Assembly (NCBI RefSeq): GCF_014237455.1
Contig: NZ_JABZFL010000034.1
Coordinates: 1-47,386 of the forward strand
Direction of reading: 5' to 3'
Length of the DNA stretch: 47,386 bases
Origin: Desulfobacula sp.
Lineage (GTDB): Bacteria; Desulfobacterota; Desulfobacteria; Desulfobacterales; Desulfobacteraceae
Both the position numbers and the translations under genes were made by a program. The notes under the pieces are model-generated. The model had not been told where the DNA came from, made no database searches, and saw nothing but the letters and a program-made list of their open reading frames with translations. This document shows, in pieces, positions 33,120 to 42,036 of the stretch. Position 1 is the stretch's first letter; each line of letters opens with the position of its first letter.

Positions 33120-34154
33120 TTATGCCTTGGTTTCTTTATTATTATCATTGCTGCCAGGGACTGCGATCCCAAGCTTTTCACGGACTTGAACTTCAATTTT
33201 TTCAAATATGTCGGGGTTATCAATTAAAAAGAGTTTTACATTTTCTCTTCCCTGGCCGATTCTTTCACCTTCAAATGAATACCATGAGCCGCTCTTGTCC
33301 ACAATTCCAAGCTCAGCTCCCATATCAAGCAGATCTCCTGTTCTTGAAATGCCTTCTCCATACATGAGATCGAATTCCACATTTTTAAACGGAGGCGCCA
33401 GTTTGTTTTTCACAACCTTTACCTTGGTGCGGTTCCCGATAATGTCCTGGCCTTCTTTGATCGGAGAGGCTCTTCTGATTTCAAGGCGCATAGATGAATA
33501 AAATTTCAAGGCATTACCGCCTGTAGTGGTCTCAGGGTTGCCATAGACCACACCGATTTTCATCCGGATCTGATTAATAAAGATGAGGGTGGTATTGGTC
33601 TTGCCAATGGTGCCTGCAAGCTTTCTTAAAGCCTGGGACATGAGTCGTGCCTGGAGTCCCATGTGGGAATCCCCCATGTCCCCTTCAATTTCAGCTCTTG
33701 GCACAAGGGCTGCCACAGAGTCTACAACCATAACATCAACGCCGCCGCTTCTGACCAGCATATCCGCAATTTCAAGGGCCTGCTCCCCTGTATCGGGCTG
33801 GGACACTAAAAGTTCATCACAATCCACTCCCAGGCGTTTGGCATACGCCACATCCAGAGCATGCTCGGCATCAATAAAAGCTGCAATCCCGCCATCCTTT
33901 TGTGCCTCGGCAACTGCATGGAGTGCCAGGGTTGTCTTTCCCGAAGATTCAGGACCGTATATTTCAATCACCCTGCCCCTTGGATATCCGCCTACCCCAA
34001 GAGCCTTATCCAGTGCCAGGGAGCCTGTTCGTATGACAGGAACGGCTTCAATTGCCCTGCCGCCCAGTTTCATGATAGATCCTTTGCCGAATTGGCGTTC
34101 GATCTGGCTCATTGCCGTTTTTATCGCTTTTTCTTTTTCCAAATTATTCTCCAT
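33120..34154 (-). CDS. recA: Recombinase RecA
   Basis: 344 residues. Walker A GPESSGKT (about 65-72), Walker B region [39 protein letters not shown] (L1), [26 protein letters not shown] (L2). It forms filaments on single-stranded DNA for strand exchange and SOS induction. RBS AGGAGAAAAGGG precedes the ATG. No LexA-type box is obvious in the ten bases before it, because pgpA abuts; regulation would act from further upstream. Confidence 0.99.
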   Translation of the reverse strand: MENNLEKEKAIKTAMSQIERQFGKGSIMKLGGRAIEAVPVIRTGSLALDKALGVGGYPRGRVIEIYGPESSGKTTLALHAVAEAQKDGGIAAFIDAEHALDVAYAKRLGVDCDELLVSQPDTGEQALEIADMLVRSGGVDVMVVDSVAALVPRAEIEGDMGDSHMGLQARLMSQALRKLAGTIGKTNTTLIFINQIRMKIGVVYGNPETTTGGNALKFYSSMRLEIRRASPIKEGQDIIGNRTKVKVVKNKLAPPFKNVEFDLMYGEGISRTGDLLDMGAELGIVDKSGSWYSFEGERIGQGRENVKLFLIDNPDIFEKIEVQVREKLGIAVPGSNDNNKETKA

Positions 34155-34164
34155 CCCTTTTCTC

Positions 34165-34629
34165 CTAAAATATACCCGATAAATATAGAATTTTTAACAC
34201 TATTGCAGATAAAACACCTGCCATAATATCATCCAGAACCACCCCTGCACCTCCTGGAAAATTATTTTCAAAATATTTCACCGGTCCAAGTTTTACAATG
34301 TCAAAAAACCGGAATATAAAAAACCCGGCCACAAGCGTATAGATATTAACGGAAACCAAAGACATCGTCACCACAAATCCTGCAATCTCATCAATAACAA
34401 TACAGCCGGGATCTTTTTCCCCCAATATCTTTTCAGCCTGATCCGAAAAATAAATAGCTGCAAGGATTAAACCTGCAATATAAACCCCATAAAAAGATGA
34501 AGGAATAATTAAAAAAACAAGCACAAAAGGAATCGCTGCAATCGTTCCAAACGTACCGGGTGCAAACGGGATTTTACCGGAATAGCATCCTGTGGCAAAA
34601 AACATTATGACTTTCTGGTTTAAGGTCAT
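34165..34629 (-). CDS. pgpA: Phosphatidylglycerophosphatase A
   Basis: 154 residues, a membrane protein with about four helices. Family hallmarks: [22 protein letters not shown] near the N-terminus, the acidic motif [10 protein letters not shown] and the C-terminal [31 protein letters not shown]. It dephosphorylates phosphatidylglycerol phosphate in phospholipid synthesis. It lies between larC and recA with gaps of 31 and 10 bases. Confidence 0.92.
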   Translation of the reverse strand: MTLNQKVIMFFATGCYSGKIPFAPGTFGTIAAIPFVLVFLIIPSSFYGVYIAGLILAAIYFSDQAEKILGEKDPGCIVIDEIAGFVVTMSLVSVNIYTLVAGFFIFRFFDIVKLGPVKYFENNFPGGAGVVLDDIMAGVLSAIVLKILYLSGIF

Positions 34630-34660
34630 TTTGAAGTTCTATATTCTGCATCAATCCTTG

Positions 34661-35863
34661 TCAAGAGGATTGGGTACGTGAATTGGCATCAGATAAAATT
34701 TGAGTGTAAACATCTTTTAACGGAATCTTTTTTTCCTTTGCCACTTTTTTTGCAACATCATACTCCGGAACAAACCGGAGACTATTGTCAGGATTGATTA
34801 CTTTTTTTGCCTGCAATTTCCCATATACGGTTTCAACAAACGCTGTTTCCCTTAAAAGAAAGGATCGTTCACATTCATGATGCCTCACTCCGATGGATGT
34901 GGTCTGAGTGAGTATGATGTGAACAACATTGTCCAGATCCTCTTTGCGGCAGATGACCTCGATCTGGGTCCCGGGTCTGTTTTTCTTCATCTGAACCGGA
35001 ACATAACAAACATCAAGCGCCTTATTTTCAAACAGGATTTCCATTAAAAATCCTGAAATTTCAGGGCTCATGTCATCCACGTTTGTTTTGACAACACAAA
35101 TGGTCTCTTTGTTAATGGATATTCCATTTTCCTTTTGGTCTGTTACCTTCTCCCCTAAAACAATGCGCAGCAGATTGGGAAGGTCTGAACCGGTATCTCT
35201 TTTTCCTGAACCATAGCCGACCTTTTTTATGGTCATTTCCGGCAACTCCCCAAAAGAGGACGCAAGGGTGATAATAATGGCTGCCCCTGTCGGTGTAACA
35301 ATCTCTGTCTTTGCATCTGAAGGCTTGACAGGGATATCTTTTAAAATTGACAGGGTTGCCGGAACCGGAACCGGAATTTTTCCATGGGAGCACGTTACAA
35401 ATCCTGATCCTAAAGGAATACAGGAGGCATATACCTTTTTAATGCCAAGATACTCCACACCCAGAAAAGATCCAATAATATCCACAATGGAATCTATGCC
35501 ACCGATTTCATGAAAATGAACCGTTTCAATATCTTTGCCATGAATTCGCGACTCAGCCCGGGCTATTTTTTTAAAAGCAGAAAGACTGTTCTCCTTTACC
35601 TTTTCAGGCAAAGAACTGTTTTTAATCAAGGCCTTAATATCTCTGTAATTCCTTGATGATCTTTCTTTATCAGCAGTAACATCCACAATTAAATCCGTTG
35701 CCTTTAAATGATGCTTATATACGATATTTGTCTTCAGTTGAAATCCTTTTAAAACACTTGACAATTCCTTTTTTATCCAGTCAACAGGTACGCCAAGATC
35801 AATCAAGGCGCCTAAGGTCATATCCCCGCTGATACCGGAAAACATATCAACATAAGCGATCAT
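34661..35863 (-). CDS. larC: LarC-type nickel insertion protein (DUF111)
   Basis: 400 residues. Starts MIAYVDMFSGISGDMTLGAL, with HFHEIGGIDSIVDIIG, PTGAAII and CVVKTNVDDMSPEISGFLMEILF, all characteristic of LarC/DUF111. In lactate racemase maturation LarC inserts nickel into the pyridinium dithiocarboxylate cofactor. No larB, larE or larA is in the window, so the client enzyme is unknown. Its ATG abuts the stop codon of the peptidase gene upstream. Confidence 0.92.
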   Translation of the reverse strand: MIAYVDMFSGISGDMTLGALIDLGVPVDWIKKELSSVLKGFQLKTNIVYKHHLKATDLIVDVTADKERSSRNYRDIKALIKNSSLPEKVKENSLSAFKKIARAESRIHGKDIETVHFHEIGGIDSIVDIIGSFLGVEYLGIKKVYASCIPLGSGFVTCSHGKIPVPVPATLSILKDIPVKPSDAKTEIVTPTGAAIIITLASSFGELPEMTIKKVGYGSGKRDTGSDLPNLLRIVLGEKVTDQKENGISINKETICVVKTNVDDMSPEISGFLMEILFENKALDVCYVPVQMKKNRPGTQIEVICRKEDLDNVVHIILTQTTSIGVRHHECERSFLLRETAFVETVYGKLQAKKVINPDNSLRFVPEYDVAKKVAKEKKIPLKDVYTQILSDANSRTQSS

Positions 35864-37003
35864 CTATGATATTTCTCCTGCTGCATGAACCTTTAAAATC
35901 TCAAGCACCAGCTTTGCTGAGGCCTCCATATCTTTGATGGCAATAGATTCATTTAAGGTGTGGACATCGGTCATGCCGGTTCCGAGGACGCCTGCAACAA
36001 TGCCTTTGCCAAAAAAAATATTTGCATCTGCACCGCCGCCAATGGTCTTGCTTGCCAAATCAATACCAAGATTGTCTGCGGCTTTCCTGGCAAGTTTAAT
36101 CGCCTTGTGATCCTCGGAAATATTTGTATTGGGAAAATCATTTTGGACAATGGCTTCTATCCTGGGAAGATCCGGATCACCTTTAAACTTCTCTGCCGCA
36201 GTCTGAAACGTATTGACAATATTATCCGTAACTCTCTTTAATTTTTCGACACTATGACTTCTGGCTTCTCCCCGGATTTCAACAAAGTCAGGGACAATAT
36301 TGGTGGCAATCCCACCTTTTATAATTCCAAGATTACAGGTCGTCTCTTCATCCATCCGGCCCAGTTCAAGCTTTGAAATGGCTTTAGATGCGACCATAAT
36401 GGCATTCACCCCGTTTTCAGGCTCCGCACCTGAATGGGCAGCCTTGCCATATATTTTAATCGTAATTTTGTTGGCAGCAGGCGCTTTTGTAACAATCCCC
36501 TGTGTATCGGTTGAATCAAGAATATAACCGAACTTTGAATCTATTAAGGAATAATCAAAATGCTTTGCGCCTAAAAGACCGATTTCTTCACAAATTGTAA
36601 AAATGATCTCAACCGGCGGGAAATCTATTTTATTTTCAAAAATTACATCCATGACTTCAAGAATAATGGCAAGTGCAGATTTGTCATCCGCACCCAGAAT
36701 GGTAGTTCCGTCGCTTCTGAAAATACCATCTTCAAACCGGACTTTTATACCCTTTCCCGGGCCAACCGTGTCCATGTGACCGCATAAAAATATCGGGTCG
36801 GCATCAACATTTCCCTTAAATTTAGCCACAAGGTTGGAACAATTGCCACCCACCTGTTTTCCGGCAGTGTCATAACTGACTATTGCACCCATTGCTGTCA
36901 ATATTTTTTCAAGCTCCATTGCAACATCCCGTTCCTGCCGGGAGAGAGAATCAATCTTAACAAGGGCCTGAAATCTTTGTGCCAGTCTCTGTGAATTGAT
37001 CAT
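35864..37003 (-). CDS. M20 family metallopeptidase (PepT-like)
   Basis: 379 residues. Zinc-binding and catalytic motifs: LCGHMDTVGPG (His76, Asp78), ILGADDKSA (Asp about 106), ICEEIGLLGAKHFD (Glu139/Glu140) and a C-terminal His in GMTDVHTLNESI. The dimerisation domain includes KAAHSGAEPENGVNAI. It probably cleaves small peptides such as tripeptides in the cytosol. First gene of the minus-strand run, with GGAATAATAA before its ATG and a TATATAAC-like -10 region upstream. Confidence 0.9.
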   Translation of the reverse strand: MINSQRLAQRFQALVKIDSLSRQERDVAMELEKILTAMGAIVSYDTAGKQVGGNCSNLVAKFKGNVDADPIFLCGHMDTVGPGKGIKVRFEDGIFRSDGTTILGADDKSALAIILEVMDVIFENKIDFPPVEIIFTICEEIGLLGAKHFDYSLIDSKFGYILDSTDTQGIVTKAPAANKITIKIYGKAAHSGAEPENGVNAIMVASKAISKLELGRMDEETTCNLGIIKGGIATNIVPDFVEIRGEARSHSVEKLKRVTDNIVNTFQTAAEKFKGDPDLPRIEAIVQNDFPNTNISEDHKAIKLARKAADNLGIDLASKTIGGGADANIFFGKGIVAGVLGTGMTDVHTLNESIAIKDMEASAKLVLEILKVHAAGEIS

Positions 37004-37104
37004 TTATTATTCCTTCATTTAATAGCGAGTTATATATGCAACTTGATAAATCAAAGGAATAATATATACTATTTTTTTTTTATTAATTCTATAATTAATT
37101 ACAA

Positions 37105-37120
37105 AAGTGCGCGGCTCACT
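37105..37120 (+). repeat. Partial duplicate of the 5' end of selC
   Basis: AAGTGCGCGGCTCACT is identical to positions 38221-38236 in the 5' acceptor and D-arm side of the selenocysteine tRNA; the match continues imperfectly (20 of 22 bases). It lies 1.1 kb upstream in the same orientation, with only the methyltransferase gene between. No tRNA can fold here. It may be a relic of integration or duplication at selC. Confidence 0.75.
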
Positions 37121-37185
37121 CGCGGGTGATTAAATGCTGCAATGTATACATGAAAAATATTGAGAATAAAAAGGAATGATCAAGC

Positions 37186-38055
37186 ATGGATATTCTTGAA
37201 AAAGTTCGGAAAGAGGGTCTTGTTTTTGATGGTGCCATGGGTTCAATTCTTATCGGCAAAGGTATTACAGGTGGAGAAGCATCTGAACTATGGAACTTGA
37301 AACATCCTGACATTATCATGGAAATACACCGGGCCTATTATGATGCCGGATCAGATGTGGCATGTGCCAATACATATGGCGCATCCGCAATAAAACTAAA
37401 AAAAATGGGCGTTACCCAAAGTGTGGAAGAAGTGAACCGAACCGGGGTCAAGATTGCAAGAAAGGCCTGCGGTAAGGGTCAGTACGTTGCAGGTGAATTA
37501 GGTTCCCTTGGTGATATGCTTCACCCCATGGGTCCTGTTTCGTTTAATGAAGCAGTGGACTGTTTTGCCCACCAGGCGGGTTTCCTTGAAGATGAAGGGG
37601 TTGATGTTTTTCTGATTGAAACTATTTTTGATATTAATATTGCATTGGCAGCCATCAAAGCAATTCAATCAGTGTCTGAAAAGCCGGTTTTTTGTTCCCT
37701 TACCTTTAAAAAAATGAAAAAAGGCTTTTTTACTATTTTTGGAAACACTCCAAAAGACAGCATGAAATCACTGGTTGACGCCGGTGCTTCAGTTGTTGGA
37801 GCCAATTGTTCAATGGGGAGCAAGACAATGATTGACCTGGCAGGTGAAATTAAAAAGGAAATTGATATTCCTGTAATCATTATGCCGAATGCCGGTATGC
37901 CGGAGACAACAAAAGACAATGCCGTCTTTTATCCAGAGGACGAAACCTTTTTTGCAAACAATATCAAAAAAATTAAAGGACTTGGTGTGGAAGTTGTTGG
38001 CGGCTGCTGCGGTACAACACCGGAATACATCAAAAAAATCAAAGAAATCATTTAA
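37186..38055 (+). CDS. Stand-alone homocysteine S-methyltransferase domain (MetH N-terminal type)
   Basis: 289 residues, one Hcy-binding TIM barrel. VFDGAMGSIL at the N-terminus; zinc-thiolate cysteines Cys208 (GANCSMGS) and Cys274/Cys275 (VGGCCGTTPEYI) match the MetH/BHMT family. It would transfer a methyl group to homocysteine or another thiol from a methyl donor such as S-methylmethionine or a corrinoid protein; no corrinoid or pterin partner is adjacent. RBS AAAAGGAAT. It lies between a selC fragment and selC itself. Confidence 0.88.
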   Translation: MDILEKVRKEGLVFDGAMGSILIGKGITGGEASELWNLKHPDIIMEIHRAYYDAGSDVACANTYGASAIKLKKMGVTQSVEEVNRTGVKIARKACGKGQYVAGELGSLGDMLHPMGPVSFNEAVDCFAHQAGFLEDEGVDVFLIETIFDINIALAAIKAIQSVSEKPVFCSLTFKKMKKGFFTIFGNTPKDSMKSLVDAGASVVGANCSMGSKTMIDLAGEIKKEIDIPVIIMPNAGMPETTKDNAVFYPEDETFFANNIKKIKGLGVEVVGGCCGTTPEYIKKIKEII

Positions 38056-38218
38056 ACCAAAGAGTATCACACGTAAAACGGTCACTGTTGTCCTCAGAAT
38101 TAACATGAAAATGTATTGAAAAATACCCTGAATTTTCTTTGTATTTTTAAATGGAAAACAGTAAAACAGGTTGACAAACAAGGCTCTTCAGGTGTATTAT
38201 TTTTCTCTGTTTCGATGC

Positions 38219-38316
38219 GGAAGTGCGCGGCTCACTGGTGGGGCCCTCGGACTTCAAATCCGATGTGGGGCGCTAGAACCGTCCCGGGTGGGTTCGATTC
38301 CCATGCACTTCCGCCA
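38219..38316 (+). tRNA. selC: tRNA-Sec (anticodon TCA)
   Basis: 98 nt including CCA. An 8-bp acceptor stem (GGAAGTGC pairs with GCACTTCC), the anticodon TCA at 38254-38256 inside CTTCAAA with a GGA/TCC stem, a long extra arm (GGGGCGCTAGAACCGTCCC) and the T arm GGTTCGATTCCC. Size and features match bacterial selC. It implies that the organism makes selenoproteins, which fits anaerobic dehydrogenases of sulfate reducers; no selA, selB or selenoprotein gene is visible in the window. Confidence 0.95.
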
Positions 38317-38593
38317 ATTTATCCTATAATTTCAATAGATTATTCTTTCTGATATCATCCCAAAAATAGTACCAGCGAAAAGTAGAGATTTTTGGGAAAT
38401 CCTTTGGGAAATCCTTGATTGACGAATTGTGGGGGGACACTAAGAACCATCCGTTGATATTGCTGGATCTATGGGCACTCTTATGAGACTCTTATGGGAC
38501 GATATCCAGACCGGGTGGGCGTGTTGGGCTTTTTGAAAGTTGTGTTTTTTGGATGGTTTTATTTGTCAAAATATTTTGGAGCGTTTTCTTGAT
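38317..38593. other. Region between selC and the Mu-like element
   Basis: No gene is supportable. It contains a 12-base tandem TTTGGGAAATCC near 38390-38415 and a copy of the element-end sequence at 38551-38571 (listed separately). A remnant of an integrase 3' end next to the tRNA is possible but I could not confirm it. Confidence 0.4.
38551..38571 (+). repeat. Third copy of the Mu-like element end sequence
   Basis: GGATGGTTTTATTTGTCA plus AAA, identical to the right end of the element at 46572-46592 and inverted relative to the left end at 38594-38615. Together with the left end it forms a 21-bp perfect inverted repeat with a 22-base spacer. It may be an additional transposase-binding site or the remaining right end of another copy. 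Confidence 0.7.
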
Positions 38594-38615
38594 TTTTGAC
38601 AAATAAAACCATCCG
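38594..38615 (+). repeat. Left terminal inverted repeat of the Mu-like element
   Basis: TTTTGACAAATAAAACCATC followed by CG; exact reverse complement of 46571-46592. Probable MuA-binding end. Confidence 0.8.
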
Positions 38616-38919
38616 CCTTTTTGATTATAGTAAAGCTCTGAAAGCCTTTTAGAATAGTCTTTTTAAGCCATATTACTATTTCAATTCAGCGCATTTTTTA
38701 GCTTTTTGGGCTGGCCCGATTCTTCAATAAATCAGTAGAGCCGGAAATGGGTCGGGAATAGATTGAAAAATTGATATCTCATTTAATATCTATAGGTTAT
38801 ATGAAATATTGTAAAAATCACGCTAAAAAGAGTCGGAAACGGCAAGCCGCATTTTTTTTAAAAAACGAAGCAATTTTCTATAAATTTTGATTTTTGGCCC
38901 GGATGATTTAAAATCGATT

Positions 38920-39402
38920 TTACTTATTTTTTTTTATCATTTGTTTAACTAAAGATAATTGTTCAACAACCTCAGTTAAGAGGTTATGAGTTATTTTTTT
39001 TTTCACAAAGTCAACAAAAACCATTCTATCTTTATCTTCAAGCACAACCCCTGTTTCATCCATAGCCTTGAACACTAGCATTTCGGCAAGTTGAGAATCA
39101 AATGGTAGTGTACTAATCCAATTATAAAAACTCAAATCACCATCTCTAAAAGGAGTAAACCACATTTCTGTATCGGATAAAGATATTATTCCAGTTATTA
39201 ACCACATCATATCGACTTTTGGGAATTGTTTATTTAGATTATCTAAAAATTTTTTCCCCGGACTTTGCTCTCCTTTCAGATATCTAAATATTTGTGTTCT
39301 GCTAATCTGACATCGGGAAGCGAACTCAACCTTTGTCAATCCAGTTCGTTCGATTATATATTTTAAGCGGTCCTTAAAATTTTCAATGGGTTTAGACTCC
39401 AT
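38920..39402 (-). CDS. Phage-type repressor with XRE helix-turn-helix
   Basis: 160 residues. HTH_3 domain in the first 60 residues (LKYIIERTGLTKVEFASRCQISRTQIFRYLKGEQSPG) and a C-terminal region of unknown fold (WLITGIISLSDTEMWF...) with no Ser-Lys LexA-type peptidase motif visible. It is divergent from the early operon, separated by paired CTAATTAGG operators, so it probably keeps the element quiet like Mu c or Cro/CI repressors. AAGGAAGAACT is the RBS. Confidence 0.85.
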   Translation of the reverse strand: MESKPIENFKDRLKYIIERTGLTKVEFASRCQISRTQIFRYLKGEQSPGKKFLDNLNKQFPKVDMMWLITGIISLSDTEMWFTPFRDGDLSFYNWISTLPFDSQLAEMLVFKAMDETGVVLEDKDRMVFVDFVKKKITHNLLTEVVEQLSLVKQMIKKNK

Positions 39403-39450
39403 AGTTCTTCCTTTAAATTGTGAAAGTAACGCAAAATTAAAAAAAAGATG

Positions 39451-39499
39451 CTAATTAGGTATTTTTTTAATTGACAAGCCCCTAATTAGGTACTATATC
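39451..39499 (+). promoter_or_regulatory. Early promoter with two CTAATTAGG operators
   Basis: TTGACA (39471-39476) and TATATC (39494-39499) are 17 bases apart, a strong sigma-70 promoter reading into the Ner-like and MuA genes. CTAATTAGG occurs at 39451-39459 and again at 39482-39490 inside the promoter spacer, as part of the perfect palindrome CCTAATTAGG. The 31-bp distance (three helical turns) fits cooperative repressor binding. Confidence 0.75.
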
Positions 39500-39559
39500 A
39501 CATAAATATGGTACTTATTACAATTTACAACATACACCAAGAATTGAAGGGATGCAATT

Positions 39560-39763
39560 ATGATTTTTAAAAATGTTAAAAAAGAAATGATAGACCAAGA
39601 TCTTACAAATAAAAATCTTGCCAAAATTTTGGGGTATAGAACGTCGCATATATGCGGAGTAATAACCGGTCGTATTCATTCGATTAAAGTCCGAAAAAGC
39701 ATAGCACTTGCCCTTGGCAAAGATTACGATTTTCTTTGGGATGAGAAGAAAACAAGGCGGTAA
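39560..39763 (+). CDS. Ner-like small DNA-binding protein
   Basis: 67 residues with a helix-turn-helix (DQDLTNKNLAKILGYRTSHICGVITGR). First gene of the early operon, opposite the repressor, in the position of Mu ner, which down-regulates early and repressor transcription. GAAGGGAT precedes the ATG. Family by position and fold rather than sequence match. Confidence 0.75.
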   Translation: MIFKNVKKEMIDQDLTNKNLAKILGYRTSHICGVITGRIHSIKVRKSIALALGKDYDFLWDEKKTRR

Positions 39764-39767
39764 TAAA

Positions 39768-42035
39768 ATGGAACCGGCGCTCACTACAAAAAATATTTCC
39801 ATCTGTCTTGAACAGACTCCAAGAGCAGTATTGGCCAGGGCAAACAAAGAACAATGGCCTTCAGAAATAATTAGAGGCCGTGGTGGGAAAAAACACACTT
39901 ATAATTTTGACACGCTGCCGGATGATGTACGGGTCATGATAATTGCAAAATACCCAGCCCTTAAACCTGAACAAGGTATGGTTCAAGCCTCTTCAAATCT
40001 TCCGATCTCTCAAACTGCCCAAAATGACCACCTATTAACAAAAAATCATATTGCCATTCATGGTGCTAAAGTTGACATCATTCAGTTTTACAATAAGCAT
40101 ATTAGACAAGCACCGACAGGCAAGAAAAGCGCTTTTAAAAATGAATTTATAAAAAAATATAACACCGGTAAACGCTATCCAAAACTTTTCAAAATTGTTG
40201 GTAAAATCGGCAGTTGGAGAACTGTTCAGGGATGGCAAAAACAACTACTCAAATCTAAGACCCCATACCCGTTAGCTGACACCAGGGGTTTCCATCGAAA
40301 GGATAAAAGCAGACTCACTGAAGAACAAAAGGAAATCCTTGTAAAACACGCCCTTCACCCTAATCAACCCTTGATTTCTGAAGTCATACGGATAGCCAAA
40401 TCAACGATAGCGGCCAGGGGAATTCCAATAAAGGTCAGTGATAGAACTTGCCGCCGGTGGCTTCAAAAATATATGGAAAAAAATTATCCCTCCTGGGTGT
40501 TCAGCCGTGAAGGCTCCAAGGCCCTTAATGACAAATGTCTCCCATACATCGAGCGAGATTATAGTAAAATTGCCGTTGGTGACGTTCTCATTGCTGATGG
40601 TCACACATTAAATTTTGAAGTCTTAAACCCTTACACCGGCAAACCTGGCCGTCCTACCCTGATACTCTGGTATGACATGAAATCAAATTTTCCATTAGGT
40701 TGGGAGATTATGCCGACAGAGAACACCCAGGCTATTTCTTCTGCCCTACGTCGGGCTATTATACGTCTGGGCAAATACCCCAAGGTGGTTTACCTGGATA
40801 ATGGAAAAGCTTTCCGCGCTCGATTCTTTGAAGGCCATAACTTTGAAGAGGATGGTTTTTCAGGGCTTTATGACCGTCTTGGTATTAAAACAATCTTTGC
40901 ATGGCCATATCATGGGCAGTCTAAAACGGTAGAGCGGTTTTTTAAAGATCTTGCTGAATTAGAGAGGTTAATCCCTACCTGTGTTGGAAATTCAATAGCC
41001 AATAAGCCACCCAGATTAAACCGGGGAGAAAAAATACACAGAAAGGTTTATAATAAGGCATTCCCGGCGCAATTCATAACCCTTGAACAGGCAAACATAG
41101 CTATTGCAAGCTGGTTTGATCTGTATGTAACACGGAACCAATTAGGCCATTTAGAAGGGCAAAACCCCCTTGAACTTTACCTTGAAGGCAGAGGTCCTGG
41201 GGTTGATCTCATAGAACTTCGTCACCTCATGATGAATATTGAAATAAAAACCATTAACAGGAATGGTATCCGTTTCCGTAAGAAAAATTATTATCACCCA
41301 AAACTATTCACCCGCAATCATCCTGTAACCATCAAATACGATCTTCAGGACGATTCAAAAATTTATGTTTTTGACCAGGACGAAACTTTTATTTGTGAAG
41401 CCTCACCCGTTGGGAAAGTTCACCCCGCTGCAACCCACCTGGGCACGGATGAGGATAGAAAAATACTCAAGGAAAGTATCGAGTTTAAAAAACGGCTGGA
41501 GAAAGACGCTACAGCATCAGCCAGGGCTTTTCTTTTGTCGGATGTCCTGCCGGAACAGCAGCGTCGGCTTAAACGCCTGGGCATTGATCAGCTTGGAATG
41601 CCTCTTGATGCTTCCAGAAAAAAGCCCATTGAACCGGACATTTTGACCCCAGCAAAGGAAAAAAAAATAAGGGTAGAGATTGAGCTACAAAGAAAACTTC
41701 AGCAGGAAGGAAAAACCGCTATTTCTCAAGAGCCTGAATATATTCCAGAGATAATCAACGAGGCTACTGATATCCGCGATCAATTAAGGGAAATGGATGA
41801 AATGGAGCGTTATGAAAAAATTACGGAACTTGAAGTCAGAGGCTTAATGATACCGAAGGAATATCAAGCGTTTACAACGTATTTCGAGTTAACCCCGGAA
41901 TACAAAAAATATAAAGATTACTTTGAAGAGTACCGGGCAAAAATGGCTTTAATGTATCAAGTTGATATTGAAAACAATAACCAAAAAAACAGGGCGGATG
42001 CTGGCACACCCACCCCTAACCCAACAAGGATTTAA
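39768..42035 (+). CDS. MuA-type DDE transposase
   Basis: 755 residues from the ATG at 39768, which has AAGGCGG upstream; a longer version starting inside the Ner-like gene (39708) is less likely. N-terminal MuA HTH (SICLEQTPRAVLARAN, KHTYNFDTLPDDVR), linker, the catalytic core with Asp277 (LIADGHTLNFE), Asp344 (VVYLDNGKAFRA) and Glu389 (SKTVERFFKDLAE), then a Mu-C-type beta domain (HHPKLFTRNHPVTIKYD-like) and an acidic/basic tail for the MuB interaction. The spacing closely follows phage Mu (D269, D336, E392). It should cut and join the element ends. Confidence 0.93.
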   Translation: MEPALTTKNISICLEQTPRAVLARANKEQWPSEIIRGRGGKKHTYNFDTLPDDVRVMIIAKYPALKPEQGMVQASSNLPISQTAQNDHLLTKNHIAIHGAKVDIIQFYNKHIRQAPTGKKSAFKNEFIKKYNTGKRYPKLFKIVGKIGSWRTVQGWQKQLLKSKTPYPLADTRGFHRKDKSRLTEEQKEILVKHALHPNQPLISEVIRIAKSTIAARGIPIKVSDRTCRRWLQKYMEKNYPSWVFSREGSKALNDKCLPYIERDYSKIAVGDVLIADGHTLNFEVLNPYTGKPGRPTLILWYDMKSNFPLGWEIMPTENTQAISSALRRAIIRLGKYPKVVYLDNGKAFRARFFEGHNFEEDGFSGLYDRLGIKTIFAWPYHGQSKTVERFFKDLAELERLIPTCVGNSIANKPPRLNRGEKIHRKVYNKAFPAQFITLEQANIAIASWFDLYVTRNQLGHLEGQNPLELYLEGRGPGVDLIELRHLMMNIEIKTINRNGIRFRKKNYYHPKLFTRNHPVTIKYDLQDDSKIYVFDQDETFICEASPVGKVHPAATHLGTDEDRKILKESIEFKKRLEKDATASARAFLLSDVLPEQQRRLKRLGIDQLGMPLDASRKKPIEPDILTPAKEKKIRVEIELQRKLQQEGKTAISQEPEYIPEIINEATDIRDQLREMDEMERYEKITELEVRGLMIPKEYQAFTTYFELTPEYKKYKDYFEEYRAKMALMYQVDIENNNQKNRADAGTPTPNPTRI

Positions 42036-42036
42036 T

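Noticed and set aside
33583-34182. 199-codon frame on the plus strand
   Set aside because: Antisense to recA; Ser/Pro/Thr-rich shadow frame without domain.
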